Assembly (NCBI GenBank): GCA_015832175.1
Contig: WJXW01000001.1
Span: 434,001-498,000 of the forward strand
Length of the DNA stretch: 64,000 nt
Direction of reading: 5' to 3'
DNA from: Paraphaeosphaeria minitans
Taxonomy: Eukaryota > Ascomycota > Dothideomycetes > Pleosporales > Didymosphaeriaceae
Part shown: one piece after another, positions 11,762 through 26,224 of the stretch
Position numbering within the stretch: the stretch's first letter is position 1
Layout of the letters: each line of letters begins with the position of its first letter
Position numbers and translations under genes: made by a program
The notes under the pieces: model-generated
The model's input: the letters and a program-made list of their open reading frames with translations, nothing else
The model's database searches: none
Told to the model about the DNA's origin: nothing

Positions 11762-14700
11762 TTATCTCCCTCCTTACTAAGATTTATCCTTAAAGTATGT
11801 AACTATATCTTATACCTAGTTATAACTAGAGCTTACCCTATATTATAAGTAGCGTTAGCTTACTTATATTATGCCTAAACAACTTTCTAAGTCTAGCACT
11901 ACCTATTACTACTACCTAACTAGATTTATTAACTTCTTTAGCAAAGTTATAGTTAAGAAATACTTAACGTGCATAAAATATAACTATATTTATAAAGTTT
12001 ACGTTTAGTCTAGAAAATGTAGGGAATATGTTTATTAAGGTTAATATTATAATGTGCGCGTTTTAGAGTCTAAGTTTAAGCAGTTAGTTATAGAGAAAGA
12101 GAAGTTGCGTATATAGATAAAAAAGTTAAAAGAAACGCAAGAGGCTACGTTTAAAGCCTATAAAGAGGTGTTAGAGAAATTACGTGTTACATACGTATAT
12201 AAAGATTAGTTACGTTAGTAAATAGATTTATTAGATAAGTATGCTAAGGATGCGATAGTGGTTAAAGAGAAGAATATTAAAGAGGCTAATTCTTATAAGG
12301 CTATTAATCTAGTAGTTAATAAGACTCTTTTAGGTCCTTTCTTATCTTCTATAACATAGAGCGCTTTTAAGGATTTCCTGTTAGAGTTCTAGAATAATCT
12401 AGTGCCTTTACTATTTTAGGTAAGAATAACATTATACTGTGTTAGTTATTAGTGGAATTCTTTAATCTTTTATTAATAGTTTCCTAGGTAGTTCTTTAGT
12501 TCCTAAGTGTTTTCGCTTTATAGGTAACCTTTCTACTTAATAAAGTATATATTGCTTTTCTAATCATAATCTAGAATCTTTTTAACTTTAAATTTCTTTA
12601 CCTTATTAGTCTAGTGATAGAAAGTAGTCTTACCTAGTATATTAGAGTCTGCTAGTTATAGTAGTAATACGTAGAATACTAGGTATATTTTTACGTCTAC
12701 TAGTAGTTCTAACTTATAGTTCACTAGTAATACTCGCTTAGAAATATAAAATAGTCTAACCTTAACATAATCTAGTTTCTTATGTTTTTTCTTCTAAGTT
12801 TAAAGGTTCTTTATAAGGAGATATACTTTATCCCCCTTTTTAAGCTAAGGTGCCGTTTTTTATTTTTAGTTTTAGTATAAAATAACTACTGTTAAGCCTT
12901 CTTAAGATTTTCTTGGAGGTATTAGTATATTTTCTTTATATTTTCTACTATTTTAATAGCTTCTTTTACTTTAATTATTATAGAAAATTATTAATTAAAG
13001 AGATGTAGGTGTTTTCTATAATTTACATAAAATGGTGTATGTCCTAATACTACTAATACTTTGTTATTATAGGCTAACTATACTATAGGTAGTAATAAAA
13101 CCTAGTTATTCTTTGAACTATTATAGTAGATGCGTAGGTACGTTTCTATAGTTTAGTTTATACGTTCTATCTATCTATCTATTTATAGATAGTAAGCTGT
13201 TAATAGCTTTTATTTCGTTCTAAGCAGTGCTATAAGCGTTATCTAGTAATTTAACATAAAGAGCTCGTCTCTATTACTAATAATTATTTTTAGGATTCTG
13301 TAATATCTAATTAGTTAGTCTAGAATAAGAAAAGTAAGTTCCTTTGCTATTATTCTTTTGAGGCATAGAATGAGCTTAATATACTTAGTTAGTTAGCAGA
13401 CTATTACTAGTATACTGTCGTATTTAATTCCTATTATTAGATCCTTAGAGTTTAGAATTTCTATAACAAAATCCATAGTAATATCTTCCTATAGTGCTGT
13501 TGGTATTTGAATTACTTATATTTCTCCATATTTAAAATATATACTATGTTTATTTCTCTAGTATTCTACACATTTATAGATAGAAGTTATTACAGCTTTC
13601 TTAATTCCTTTAAAAGTGTAATTCCTTTAGATAAGTTTTATTATTTTTATAATGCCTAGGTATCCGTACATAGGGTTATCGTAGTATTGTTAAATAATCT
13701 TAGTCTATAAATATTCTAGAACTTCTTAGTTAATCACTAAAAGTTAATTTAGTTCTATTAATAGTTCTAGAGATCTATCTTTAGCTTTGCGAAGGATTGT
13801 AAAGAAAGTTTTTACTTTTTCTCCTACTAGATTACTTTATTAGCTAAGAGCGTCTACTCTGCCATTTTGTTTTCTAGCTATATAGATAATTTTAAACTTA
13901 TACTACCTAGTAGTCTATAACTATTTTTGTTATTATAGCGTAAGTTCTTTTATTATCGTGAACCTTAGAAGGTTCTTATAATTTATGTAAATTTCTAGCG
14001 TTAAGTAACTAAGCGCGTAAATCCTCTAGTGCTTTAAGGCTTTAATAATAGCGTAGAGTTCTTTATTATATACTTTGTATTGTGTTTTAGCGTCACTAAA
14101 TTTACATAAGTAATAGGCAATTAGGTACTATTTACTATTACGTTCTTATTTCACGTAGGCGCCTAGCGTAAGATCGCTAGCGTCTATTTTAAAGTATAGT
14201 AGTTTATCGCTTCTAAAATAAATAAGGATAGGTTCTCTAATATATACTATCTTAAGGAGTTAGAATAACATTCTATACTTATTTATCTATTTAAAGGGTA
14301 CATCTTTCTTTATAAAATTTATTAAAGGTATCGTGACCTTTACATAATCTTAGCTAAATTATTAGTTAAATTTATAAAATCCTAAGAATTCTTAGATATT
14401 CTTAGCTGTTTTTAGTATTAGCCAGTTCCTAATGTATTTAACTTTACTTAGTGCCATCTTAATTTCTTCTATAGTAATAATGTGTCCTAGGAATTTAAGT
14501 TATTTAATATAAAACTTATATTTCTTAAGTTTAATATAAAGGCATACTTTATCTAGTACTTTTAGTGCTATCTATATATGCTTAGTGTAGTCTAATCTGT
14601 TTTTAGAAAAGATAAGGATGTTATCTATATAGGTAATAATAAATATGTCTAGTTATTTACAAAGTACGTTATTAATAAGTGCTATAAAAGCTACTAGTGC

Positions 14701-17643
14701 TTTTATAAGTCTAAAAGGTATAATCTTATATTTAAATAGCTTATAGCGTAATTAAAACGCTATTTTCTATTCTTTACCTTTTTTAATTCATATAAGGTAG
14801 TAACCGTCTCTTAGGTCTATTATTATAAATATCTTGGCTTAAGATAGTTAATCTCGTAACTTTATAATATTTAGTAGTAGATATTAGTTCTTTATTATTA
14901 TATTATTAAGTTATTAGTAGTTAACGTATAGTCTATCTAATTTATCCTTTTTCTTAACAAATATAAAAGGGCTTACTACTAGTAACTTTAATAGTTATAT
15001 ATATCCTTTTTTAAGATTTATTTTAATGAAATTACGTTCTTTAAGGAGTTCTTCTCCTGTCTTACTATATAGTAGTCTAAAGGATAGCGTTTTCCCTTCT
15101 TCTAGATCTATTATAAGATCCTAGGGTTAATGTTTAGGTAGGTTTACTTTTCCTTTCTTTTCTATAAATATGTATATCTATTTCTTATACTCTTTTAGTA
15201 AGGTAAGAGGTATACTGTTATTCTCCTTTTTACGCTTCTTAATCTAGTGGTTCCTACTAGCGTCTACTAAGGTGTATTTCTATTTCTTAACTATCTATCG
15301 CGGTATTATATTATTAATAACTCCCTTATCTACTATTATTTTTAATTAATACATAGGCTTTACTTATAATGCATAATTATAGCGTTTAAATAATGTTTTC
15401 TTTATACCCTAGTTAATCTATACGTTATGTATTATTAACTAAGATAATCCTAAGACTAACTTATACTTAGATCCTAGTAAGATATCTAAGGTAAGTTCCG
15501 CTCTATGTCCTTAGACTATTATTATAGTAGTAACCTCTTAGTATATCTAAGGTGTCTTAGGCATTAGGGATCTATTTACAATATAGATAATATAGGGTAC
15601 TTTTTCTCCAATATTATAAGTCCTACTTATCTTGCTATTTAATAAAATATAAAGTTCTTTTCTACTTCTAAGTCTATTAGAGCTTAAGCCTATATTTCTT
15701 TAAACTATACTAGTAGCTTAACTAATACTATACTTACTATAGTATTCAATTTAATAAAGGCGTTTTCTCGTTTAAGTTTAGGCCTAAAAAAGACATCTAT
15801 TTATATAGACTATAATTAAGTTTAGGTGCCTAGTATACGTTTCTAAGCATCTACTTCTAGTATTATTCTTAAGTATATAGCTTATATAGATTGTCTTTTT
15901 CTTTTTCCTATAAGGATATTCTTCTATTTTTTCTTCTACAGTTTTTACTATTCCTATGTATTAGTTAAATTAGTAGTTCTGTTGTTACTTCTTATATAGG
16001 GTAGTTTACAAAGCTGTCTAAATATTTGGCCATATAGTAGTATTTATAGTCTTAGTTTAAACATATATACTAGTATAGTTACATATGGTCTCTATTAATA
16101 AGTATATTATAGTATTTATTGCCCTTTAGCTTAAGGTAAGGAAAGTATTTTACTTATTATTTATCCTAGAGGTGTTTATTATAAGCTGTAATAGGGTAGT
16201 CTATCTATATCTATCTATAGCGCAGTTTCTTTCTAGGTTATTTCTTATTCTCCTCTTTCTCTATCTTATATTATACGTATATTAGTTCTTCGTAATACAT
16301 CTATATATAGAATTAGTGTGTAGTATTTTAGTAGTCTAGGTAGTACTTTAGTACGTAGTCTAATTCTTTATTTTTATAGGGTCGCATCCCTTTTAGTGCC
16401 TAGTGGGGTTCTATATAGTCCTAAATATTTAGTTTATACTTAGGTAACATAGGGTTATCTTCTTCCCGCCTACTTTATAGGTGAGGAGTAGAAGATTTTA
16501 GTATCTCTTCTACGTCTTCTGCGTTATAGTATATATTAAGGTTATCTTCTAGATCTTTATATAATTATAAGTTAGGTAAATCTAATAGCTTACTTTATTC
16601 TAGTGTAATACGTTAGTAATTAAATAGTGGTATAATAACTTTCTATTTCTTATTAGGTTCTTAGTTCTTAATAATTAGTACGTTTAACTTAGTTTAATAG
16701 ACTTTGTTCTATAATCTATAGTTACTAGCTATATAGCCTAGTTTGCTATATATAAAGCATTTACAGGTTTTAGTTATTAGTTATAAACTTCTATTAAAGA
16801 CGCGTTTATTAGGCTACTTAGGGCCTATCCTTTCTTTTTTTCCTTTACCTATATAGTTGAACTAGATATCTTCTATTAGTTCGTATCTCTAGTAGTTCCT
16901 TAGTTATTACTTTTAGATAATTCTAATAGGGTTCTTATAAACTACTTTTGCTAGTTGTCTAAAGCTTAATACCCTAGGATTTTAGTAGAACTCTTATTAC
17001 AGTAAAAACTATTCTCTATTAATTCTAATAGTTTCTTTATATAGTTCTTTAACGTTAGTAATTCGCGCACTACTATGTAAAAGTTCCTTATATAGTTTCT
17101 ATTTAAGTTCTTATTTATACATATTCTAAAGAGATTTATTATCCTAGTTAAGTTATATAGCGTATCTGCGAAACTTAGCTATATAATTAGCTACTAATTA
17201 TTTCTAAGTTATAGTCTAAATCTTTACTTTTATAATAGAGTCCTTATTAGTAATTCTAAAGAGTTGTTTAAGGCATTTCTTAAAGTTATTATAATTTTTA
17301 ATAATGTTAACTATATTAGCGTACTTATTTACCTAATTGTCGTTCTTATTATCGTGGTCTATTCCTAGGTACTTTTTAAGGTAGAGATGAATCTATAATT
17401 CTATATCTCCTTACATGTATATTACTATAAAGATAACCTTTTTCTTATCTTAAAAGAATTTGTCTAAGTTAAAAAAGTAGAGGTCTAACTAGAGAATCTA
17501 AACATTAGTTTAAGATTATTTACTTAAGTAGAGATTAGGTTTATATACCTTACTGCTATACTTTATAGGAGTAATCTTAGCGGCACCTAAAGCTATAGAA
17601 AAGGTAGGAGTTTGTAAAGCACTTATCTTAAGGGTGTTTAAGA

Positions 17644-18055
17644 TATTAAATCTAAGAGAGTAGCTAGTCCTAAAGGGTTAAGGTTAGTTCTTAGGCAGGA
17701 GTTCTTATAGAAGGTAGAAGGTTTTGTTAGTATATTAGTATCTTAACAAAGTATAATAAGTTAACAATTTAGTCTACTAGAATCTAAACAATAGATTAAT
17801 AAATAGATTAAACACGAGTATAGAGAGCCCATTCTTACGTTCCTATATACTCTAAGCAATTAGTAGACTAATCGCTCTAATTAAACTAATTAAGTACTAA
17901 TTAGTTACTTAGTATATTAAGTGCTTAGTCTAATTAGTTATCTTGGCGCTCTAATTACACTAATTAGGTTACGTGACCTCTTGTGCTATGCCACTTAAAT
18001 AACAAATGTAGATATATATAAAGATCCTAAGAGGCCTAGCCTTTAGATCTTAACA
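17644..18055 (-). repeat. Gypsy 5' LTR of inverted element
   Basis: A 412-bp LTR matching 11354-11761 at most positions, with differences dominated by G/A and C/T changes. Its outer end (18051-18055, TAACA) directly abuts the older Gypsy relic at 18056. Confidence 0.82.
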
Positions 18056-19648
18056 CTTATATCTTTACTAAATTAGGGCAAATAGCCTTACCTATTATAA
18101 TAAGATACCCTAGGTACTAGACCTCTATTATCGCGAATTTATATTTCCTTAGGTTTATATATAGTCTAGTTTTCTATAGAAATCCTAGCACTTATTATAT
18201 ATAGTCTTAGTGTTGGCGTAGGGGCCCTATTATATAGATAAGGATATTATTTAGGTAAGCTATGTATATATCGCCTAGGGTATTCTTTAGAGCACTATTA
18301 ATATAGCGCTAGAATATAGTAGGTGCCCTAGTAAGTTTAAATAGGACCACTAACTATTTAAAGAGACTAAACTAGATATAAAAAATAGTGTAGTGTTCTT
18401 CCTACTTTATAACTTATAGCTTATAGAAGGTAGTGTAAATATCTATCTTTATAAACTAAGTAGCCTAGGAGAGGGTGCGTAGTGTCTCCTTAATAAGTAG
18501 GAGGAGGTACCAATCTAGCTTAGAGATTACATTAATCTCCTAATAGTTAATATAAAGGCGCTATTTCCCCCTAGGCTTTAGGGCTAGAAGGACTAGAGCC
18601 TCTACTAAAGAGGAGCTAGCTTATATTTAGCCGTTATTTATAAGTTTTATAAGTTAGCGCTAAAGTTCTACTAGCTAATCTCTAGATATGCTATATAGTA
18701 AGCCCTAGGGTAGCCTTAGAAGGAAGCCGCTTAGAGTTTACTTTAGGTAGATATAGTAGTCTAACGTGCCCTAGTGTAGTAGAAGGCTAGATGCCTTAGA
18801 CTTATTAAAAATAGTAGCGTACTTTACTAGTTCTAAAAGGAAAGTTCTACTATCTTTAGTAAGACCTAACTCTACTATATTATAGGGGGGTAGAGGCCCT
18901 ACTATATAAGAAAGCGTTATTATAAGTATCTAGGTAATATTCTAAAATAAAGTTAAGATTACTTTATCCTAGTTTTTATTTAGAGTATTAAAGGGCATCA
19001 CGTTATTCTTCTTATCTATAAGTATAGTAAGGAGGCCCTACCTCTCTACTACCTAGGTATTAAGGGCGATAAGGCCCCTAGCTACCCTAATTATAATTTT
19101 ACTACTATAGATATCTATTACTACCCTAGACTTAGCTAGCTAGGGGGCCCCTAGGATTATATTCTAGTAGAGGTTAGGAATTACATAAGCGTGAAAAGTC
19201 TATTACTATTTAGATTTATTATAAGGTACTACTACTATCTCTATAATAAAGGTCTATAGTAATAACCTAGCAGCCTATTCTAGCTCCTAGGCTAGAATTA
19301 TAATACGCTATAGTAAGAGTAAATTTACTAGTCTAGAGCTAATTATTATAAAGTATTTATACTTTATATTAATTAGGGTCTTTATATACTGTGTGCTATT
19401 AAGAAATATATAAAAAGTAGAAGTAGGCCTATTTATACCTACCTTAGCCTTAGCCACTCTAACTATTATAGCTTACCCTAATTATACCTCTATTAATACT
19501 ATTGCGTTTAGCCCCTATATTAGTACTAGACTAGGAGCTACTCTTTTCTTAACTAGGTACTTATTTTACTATACTAAAGTTAGGTTGTAATTACCTAAAG
19601 TAAAACTATATTAGAGTAGGCTCTAGCTATATAGTTAGGTTTACTATA
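18056..19648 (-). mobile_element. Older Gypsy relic, pol part (left half)
   Basis: Minus-strand reverse transcriptase remains: a stretch near 18,480-18,580 reads RLYINY, EINVISKLDWYLLLLIKETL and FIKID, matching the Gypsy core; AYLNNILIY near 18,230-18,260 replaces the usual YLDDILIY. Protease-like sequence follows towards 19,600. The downstream RNase H/integrase half is missing where the inverted element's LTR begins at 18056. The right half of the same relic resumes at 33085. The split falls in the gag zinc knuckle, and all three Cys and the His of its CX2CX4HX4C pattern are now Tyr codons. Confidence 0.82.
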
Positions 19649-19653
19649 GTAAG
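19649..19653. repeat. Target-site duplication, left (GTAAG)
   Basis: GTAAG directly precedes the LTR starting at 19654 and is repeated directly after the matching LTR ending at 33079. The 5-bp length is normal for Ty1/Copia integration. Confidence 0.9.
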
Positions 19654-19891
19654 TGTCTATATAGTTTATTATATAAGTAGCACTAGGTGAAGTAGGGGCC
19701 TACCTGCCTATAGGGACCCGTATAAGGACCCACTACTTAGGTCAGCGCTAAGAGGCAGAGACTTTATAAAGCCCTTAGTGCCCCTTTGTACAATAGACCA
19801 GACGTAATTAATTAAACCTACTTCTTATCCTTTACACAATAGTATACTATTAACCCTTAAATGCTTAATTACAGATTAAGCCAAACTAACA
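19654..19891 (+). repeat. Outer Copia 5' LTR
   Basis: 238 bp, starting TGTCTATATAG and ending AAACTAACA. The same length and near-identical sequence recur at 32842-33079. Confidence 0.92.
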
Positions 19892-22800
19892 CTAATTAGT
19901 AGTTAATTCTAATTAACTATAAACTAGCAAGGTCTAAAGACAGAGCGCCCTATAAGCTAGATACATAGACTCTGTATTATTACCTTTACTAGAGATCGAA
20001 TTTTAGATTATACAATAAGTAGAAACAAAGTGTATATATCTATAAAGAGTCGCATAATCTAGTCTAAGCTATTCTATAGAAAAGAAAAAAGATAGTAAGC
20101 ACATTTATAACCCTAAAAAACACGTTGTATAATTAAACTAGCAATAACTAAATGCAAACACATCGCATAATTAAACTAGCAATAACTAAATGTAAACACG
20201 TCGCACAATTAAACTAGCAACACACTAATACAGTTTAGTCGCACAATTTAATAAAATAATAACATAGCACTAGGACTAGGAGACTTCCTAGAGGAATCTG
20301 TACAAGAAGGAATTGCACAATAAGCTACCTAGGAGGATAACTTAGAATAGCTTTAATAAGTAGAGGAAGTAATAAATATTAAGACTATTACCTTAAGAGG
20401 AGAGATTATATAAAAGTACTATGTAGACAGAGTAGATCTATATAGCTACTTACCCCCTTCTCTAAAATAGCTAAACACTTATATAGTATATATAATTCTG
20501 TAATATCGCGTAAGCAGCTTTAAAAGTAAAGAGGTAATCTCTTCTTTTATTAAAGATTTTAATAACTAGAAAGAGAAAACCTTTAATAAAATTAGTTATA
20601 TAGTAAGAATAGAGCTTATTACTTTTCTTGTAAAAGAAGGCTTTATTACTACTAATACTATAATAAAAAATACCTATATAAAGAAACTCTTTAAACTGTT
20701 ACAGCTTAACTATAAGCTATAGACCTTTTATATAATAACGCTATAACTATAACCTAAACTACTTCGCACAATCCTAATAATGTAACCTATACTATCTATA
20801 GGCAATGTATATATATATAGAGCACAGCTAGGCCCTATCCCTATACATGCGAGGATAGAGACACTATATATAGAGCTACACTAGTAGTAACAGCCTAAAA
20901 CCTAGACTACTTTTGCCTAATAAACCACATTATATAAAAAGGCTAGACACTTCTAGTCTCCTTAATAACTAGGAGATTATACTTATATCTAGCTAGACAA
21001 GATTATTCTCTTTTAGAAGGCTTAGAGTAAAGAGAATAACTACACTAGTAGACTATATAACATCTTAGCAGATAAGGCAAAAGTCTTTAAAGAACTATAC
21101 TATAGGCTAGGCATACTATAGAACTAGTATATAAATATCTTCTTAGGAATTCTTTCTAATTGTGCGAGCACCTACTACCTACACAACATTAGACTAGGAC
21201 TTCTATAGGATAAATTATATAATAGACTAAATAGGCACTTTAACACTAGTGTTAATTATAATTAGTACTAAACAGACTAGACTACTCTTACCTTTAAACG
21301 CTATAAGAGGGATAATCTAGCTACTATATTATATAAGGCTCTAGAAGTAATAATTAATAAGCTTACTTTAGCCTAAAGGGCTCTTAGACAAGACTTTAGT
21401 AGTAAACTATAACTACACACTACTATTATATAAGTATACCGCGGCTATTCTAACCTTAAATAAGCTATATTTAACCCTAAAAATATAGTAGAAGGCTTAT
21501 TTAGTAACCTTTATACATTACTCTAAGTTACTAAAGATAGAAAGAAGTTATAGTTCTTTTAAGATAGTAAAAAGGTGTACTATACTAATTAATAATATAA
21601 TAATCCTAATCGCATAATAGGATTTAGCCCCTTTAGAGGCAGATAAACCTTTAGACTAAAAGAAAGAGGTAACTTTAGAAGTTTAAGCTCTTATATAAAG
21701 TAGAAACGCTTTATATACTATAAAAAAGAATGCTAGTCTACTAACTATCTACTAAGGGATACCTAGCAAGCTAAAAGGCAATATATATTATTATACACTA
21801 ACTTCTACAAATATAAACCCTCTACTATAAATATATAAGTATACATTATTAACTTTAAAGGAGAGCTAGAGGAAGAAGACTATTATATAAAAGAGAAGGA
21901 AGATAAATAAAACTAATAGAGTAATAAAGAAGAAGTATAAAAGGCTACTTTATACTTTACTTCTACTACCTACTTTTATCGCATAACTAGTAAAGACATC
22001 TAACATAGTAAGGGATAATAAGAATATAAAAGAACCTACATAATTATTTACTCTAGCTAGTTAGTATTATATAAAGTACTAAAGAGAACTCTAGGACACA
22101 GGCGCTGTATAAGTGTCTATAGTAGAAAAGGACTAGCTTACTACCTACTTATATAAAAACCTAACTACTAAAGTAGACTAGTTACTAGGATCTACTAATA
22201 TTAGCTTTAAAGGATAGGGTTCCTAGATATCTCTAGGCACTATATAGATTACTAACCCTATAAGAATAGTAACCTACTATATCCTAAACTCCCTAACACT
22301 ATTCCTACTATCGCTAGTAGATACTAATGGACTTCAGGTATACTTTAATAATATCCTAGATATTATTATATAAAGGGACAGTATAATAGTCTTAGTTATA
22401 TAAAAGTAGGGTTACCCTTTCTTTAACCTTAGTAATAAGGAATTAGCTCTCTTCTTTATAGAGATAGAACTCTAACGCCTACACCGCTATTTTAAATACC
22501 CCTAGACAGAAAGACTATATAAGCTTCTTACTTAGGTAGGGTATAAAGTAGAGAGCTCTGTACTAGAAGAAGTAAAAAAGTTCTATTACTACTACTAGTT
22601 ATATAACTAAGCGCTAAGACGCTTTAAGTTCTCTATCTAAGATAACTTATACTTTAATTATAAGATTATTATTAATATTATATAAATTAGTAAAAGGGAT
22701 ATCTTATATATTATTAATATAGACATATCCTTTTAGGTAGCCTAATTCCTAAGATTAATAACTATATAAGACACTTAGGATGCCTTAACAAAATACTAGA

Positions 22801-24965
22801 TTAATGTATACTAAGGCCTACTAGATTATATTATTTATAACCTAGGAACTAACTTCGCTTCTAATAAGTTTTAGAATTGTGCGAAGATAGTTAGGGTAGA
22901 ATGTAAGTAAATACTAGTAGAGATATACTAGGCTGTAGGCAAGATTAAAAGAGTATATATACTACTATACTAAGTGTATAATATCTTAAGAGCTAAGATT
23001 AATAGTTATATAAATAATAAGATAGTGCTATAAATAGTAGTAAAGGCACTAAATAACATAGCTAGGTCTAATAGCATAGTACCTACCCTCCTATTCTTTA
23101 GTGCCTACTTAAGGATTAATAAGGACTCTCTACTCTTACTAGAACTAATTACCTAGGCTAATATAGTTTAGAAAGTAATAAAAATACTTAAGAAGGATAG
23201 AGCTAAAGTTAAAGTTACTTATATAATTAACACTAGGAATAGCCTATTATTGCATAAAACCCTTACACTCTTACTAGACTCTAAAGTTATAGCCTAGAGA
23301 GAAAAGAAGAGATAGTAAGGACTATATAAAATTAAGAGTATTAAAGGAAGAGACATTATCCTAGAGCTTAAAAATAGACCTCTAAAACTGCGCTGTACAC
23401 AGGTTAAACTATACTATTATATAACTAAAAATAGTACATAGGAACTACAGGATATAAATACTCTTATAGCCGCACAAATTAAAACTCTAAAGCTAAGACT
23501 AAGGGGAAGACTTAGGAAGAACTACACTACTATAGTTACATAATTAGGTAAAGCTTAATAAAGATTAGGAAGACTAAATACCTAGTTTATTATCTAAAAA
23601 GAAAAAGATAACTTTAAGCTTAGACTAAAGCTTTATATAGATAGTGTTATTACTACACCTAGCTAGCCCTTTAAAGAATTAGATGTGGCAGAAATAAATA
23701 CCCTTATTACTAATAGCACTTTTAAAATCTTATTATACAACCCTAATAAATAACCTAGCTATATCTTTAACCTACGTCTTGTATAAGAGATTAAAGGCAA
23801 GACAACCTAACTATATAAGAAATTAAGACTTATCTTTACTAGCTATTTAAATAAAGAAAAAGAGGAAATCCTTATATAATCCCCTACTATCTAGTGTATA
23901 AGCTAGAGGTTACTGTTAGCTCTTTCTATAATACTAATTTAGTTATATAATATGCACATTAAGCTTAAGGACATTACTTAGGCCTATATATAGTCTACTA
24001 ATAAACTCCTTTACATATTATACGCCTAACTACTAGTAGAAATACGCGATTTCTTCCTACTAAATATAATTCTATAAGTTGTACGACCTCTGTATAGTGT
24101 AGTAGAATTAGGTCTCTACTAGTTTAAGACATACTACAACTACTATAAGGAGAAACTAAGGATGTATATATTAACGTACAACCTATACCTACTTATTACA
24201 GATAAGGGACCTAAGATATTTAGTATTACTAAACTCTAGACTAATAACACCCTTAGTGTAGTCACAAAAAGCTTTACATAATAAGAAAAAGAGTAGCTCT
24301 ATACTATAAAGTTTTATATAAAGAATAAAAGCGTCTTAACATAAGATAGGGTAATTAAGTTTAATAGAGGCAAAATCTAACTTATCTAGGGTGTTATTAC
24401 CCTAGAATAGAAAGGATAGGCTAAAAGCCTTTATATAATTAATCCCTAGAACAAAGACGCTGCACACTAATATATTATATAATAAGTAAAAGGTGTATAT
24501 ATCTCTTTAGTTTGCTAACTAGAAGTAACATTTAACCTATCTATTACTGCGTAAATAACAGTACTAACAGAAGAAGATATTAAGGCACTAAACATACGTT
24601 TAAACTAGCAAATTTAGAATACATAAAGAGGACTAAAATTTATTCTACTTAACCTAGGTTGTATAAAGCTATTTATCTTTACAGATAGCTCTTTTACTAA
24701 TAATAGAGACCTAAGCTTATAGCTTAGCTTTATTATTATACTAGCAGAGGAATATCGCACAATAACTTAGGACTTTAAGATCTATAGTAATATTATCTAC
24801 TAGAACTTAGTAAAGTGTAAAAGAGTAACTAGAAGTGTTCTAGTAAGTAAATTATACAGTCTAGTAGGCAGTTTTAATAATATAATTACATTAAGTATAA
24901 CACTCTAATAGATTATACAAACACTTTAGATCCCCCTAATTCCTATTATAGTCTATACTAACTCG

Positions 24966-24970
24966 AAATC
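24966..24970. repeat. Target-site duplication, left (AAATC)
   Basis: AAATC precedes the inner LTR at 24971 and recurs at 31238-31242 immediately after the other inner LTR. Removing the insert with one copy restores the reading of the outer Copia RNase H. Confidence 0.93.
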
Positions 24971-25395
24971 TGTAAAGAGGAGGTAAAGGCTAGAGGATAA
25001 AGGGTAACCTTCTAGACCTTCTAGTACCTTCTCTCCCCTAGTACTAGTTACCTAGAATAGTAGAGACTAGAGTAATAGAGGGTAGATCGAACGTAGTTAA
25101 ATAGAGCAATAAAACCTTAGGTATAGGCTTAGAATTGCTATCTAGGATAGAGAGTACACGTAGAAGGTAACTCTCCTTATATACATACAGTAGAGATTCT
25201 AGAGTATTCTACTTAGTAATTCTCTACTATCTATAACGTTACCTATAATGTCACCTATGACGTCACCTTATAACGTCACCTATAACGTTACCTAGTATCC
25301 ATAGGGCTATGACGTCATTATGACGTCATTATAGAAAGTTCTAGAATATAGAAAAGGTAACTCTAGGAACCTTTAAAGGTTACCTATTCCTTACA
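24971..25395 (-). repeat. Inner Copia 3' LTR with CRE-like palindromes
   Basis: 425 bp with TG...CA ends. It contains three exact TGACGTCA palindromes (25258-25265, 25310-25317, 25321-25328) and a tandem array of roughly 12-bp CCTATAACGTCA-like units at about 25,230-25,292. TGACGTCA is the consensus for CREB/ATF-type bZIP factors; binding here is an inference. Confidence 0.92.
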
Positions 25396-25525
25396 CACCC
25401 CCTTAACCTTTACTAGGTTTCTAGGGTAATAAATATCCCTTTTTTAAATATTATAGGGATTAAACAATTTCTTTAAGCTAGTCCCTTTAAAACAATTTAG
25501 AGGACTTTTTAGCCTTATTTTTTCT

Positions 25526-26200
25526 TTAGGTTTTATTTAAACCTATAGCTTTATAAAAAGCTTCTAGTTTAGGCTTACTTATAGCCTTTGTAAGAATATC
25601 TGCTAGAAGAATACTAGTATTAATATAAACTAGTTTAATCTTGTTCTCTAGCACGTTTTGTCTTAGGAAGTGATAGGAAATATCTATATACTTAGTTCTA
25701 GTATGGTAAATAGGGTTTTTAGCTAGATCTAAAGCAGATTGGCTATCACTTTCTATAGTGCTTAAGGAGTTAAAATTATAATACTCCTTTAAAGGTAGGA
25801 AACTAAATAGTTCCTTTATAAAAGTATTTAGGTATAAAGACTCTTTAGTAGCTTCTTTTAAAGCCATATATTCAGCTTCTGCGCTACTTAGGGCAACAGT
25901 TTTTTGTAGTTTTAATAGCTAGGATATGGCTACTCTATTACTAGAGGTATCTAGTAGAAATAGGTTGCCTATAGTAGATTTTCTAGAGTCTAAATCACCC
26001 CCCTAATCTGAATCACTAATCCCTATTAAGTCTAGGGATTTAGATTGGTTTAGAGATAAATCTAGTTTATAATCTTGTGTTTTAACTAGATAACTCCATA
26101 AATAGTCTAGATATTTATAGTGTTCTAGACTAGGATTTGCCATAAACCTTGCTAAATAATTTATATAAAAGGCTAGGTCTAGTCGAGAATAGATAGTTAG
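25526..26200 (-). pseudogene. Inner Copia RNase H and C-terminus fragment
   Basis: The frame 25526-25867 encodes the Copia RNase H end: SDSQSALDLAKNPIYHTRTK with the active-site-type Asp, DISYHFLRQ, and the terminal ADILTKAI signature. Upstream to about 26,200 the homology continues with stops, including a degraded GYSDSD-like segment near 26,010. This domain would remove RNA from the replication hybrid. It is the best-preserved piece of this polyprotein. Confidence 0.88.
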
Positions 26201-26224
26201 ATAGATTAGACTACCTATCTCTTG

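Larger units (their letters stand above)
11354..18055 (-). mobile_element. Full-length Ty3/Gypsy chromovirus, RIP-inactivated
   Basis: A 6.7-kb element read right to left. 5' LTR 17644-18055; gag with N-terminal region about 16,900-17,400 and knuckle region about 16,720-16,800; protease and reverse transcriptase (YIDNILIF box near 14,610-14,640, Asp to Asn); RNase H near 14,150-14,210; integrase near 13,400-13,800; chromodomain near 12,470-12,530 with Trp codons now TAG; 3' LTR 11354-11761. Internal sequence matches the plus-strand body at 936-5950 in mirror order. The gag, protease and N-terminal regions missing from that copy are present here. Frames are broken by many TAG/TAA codons at former Trp/Gln positions. 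No convincing target-site duplication is seen (TTTAG on the left, CTTAT on the right). Confidence 0.87.

Noticed and set aside
11354..18055. Target-site duplication for the inverted Gypsy element
   Set aside because: Flanking pentamers TTTAG and CTTAT do not match, even allowing for C-to-T changes at all sites.
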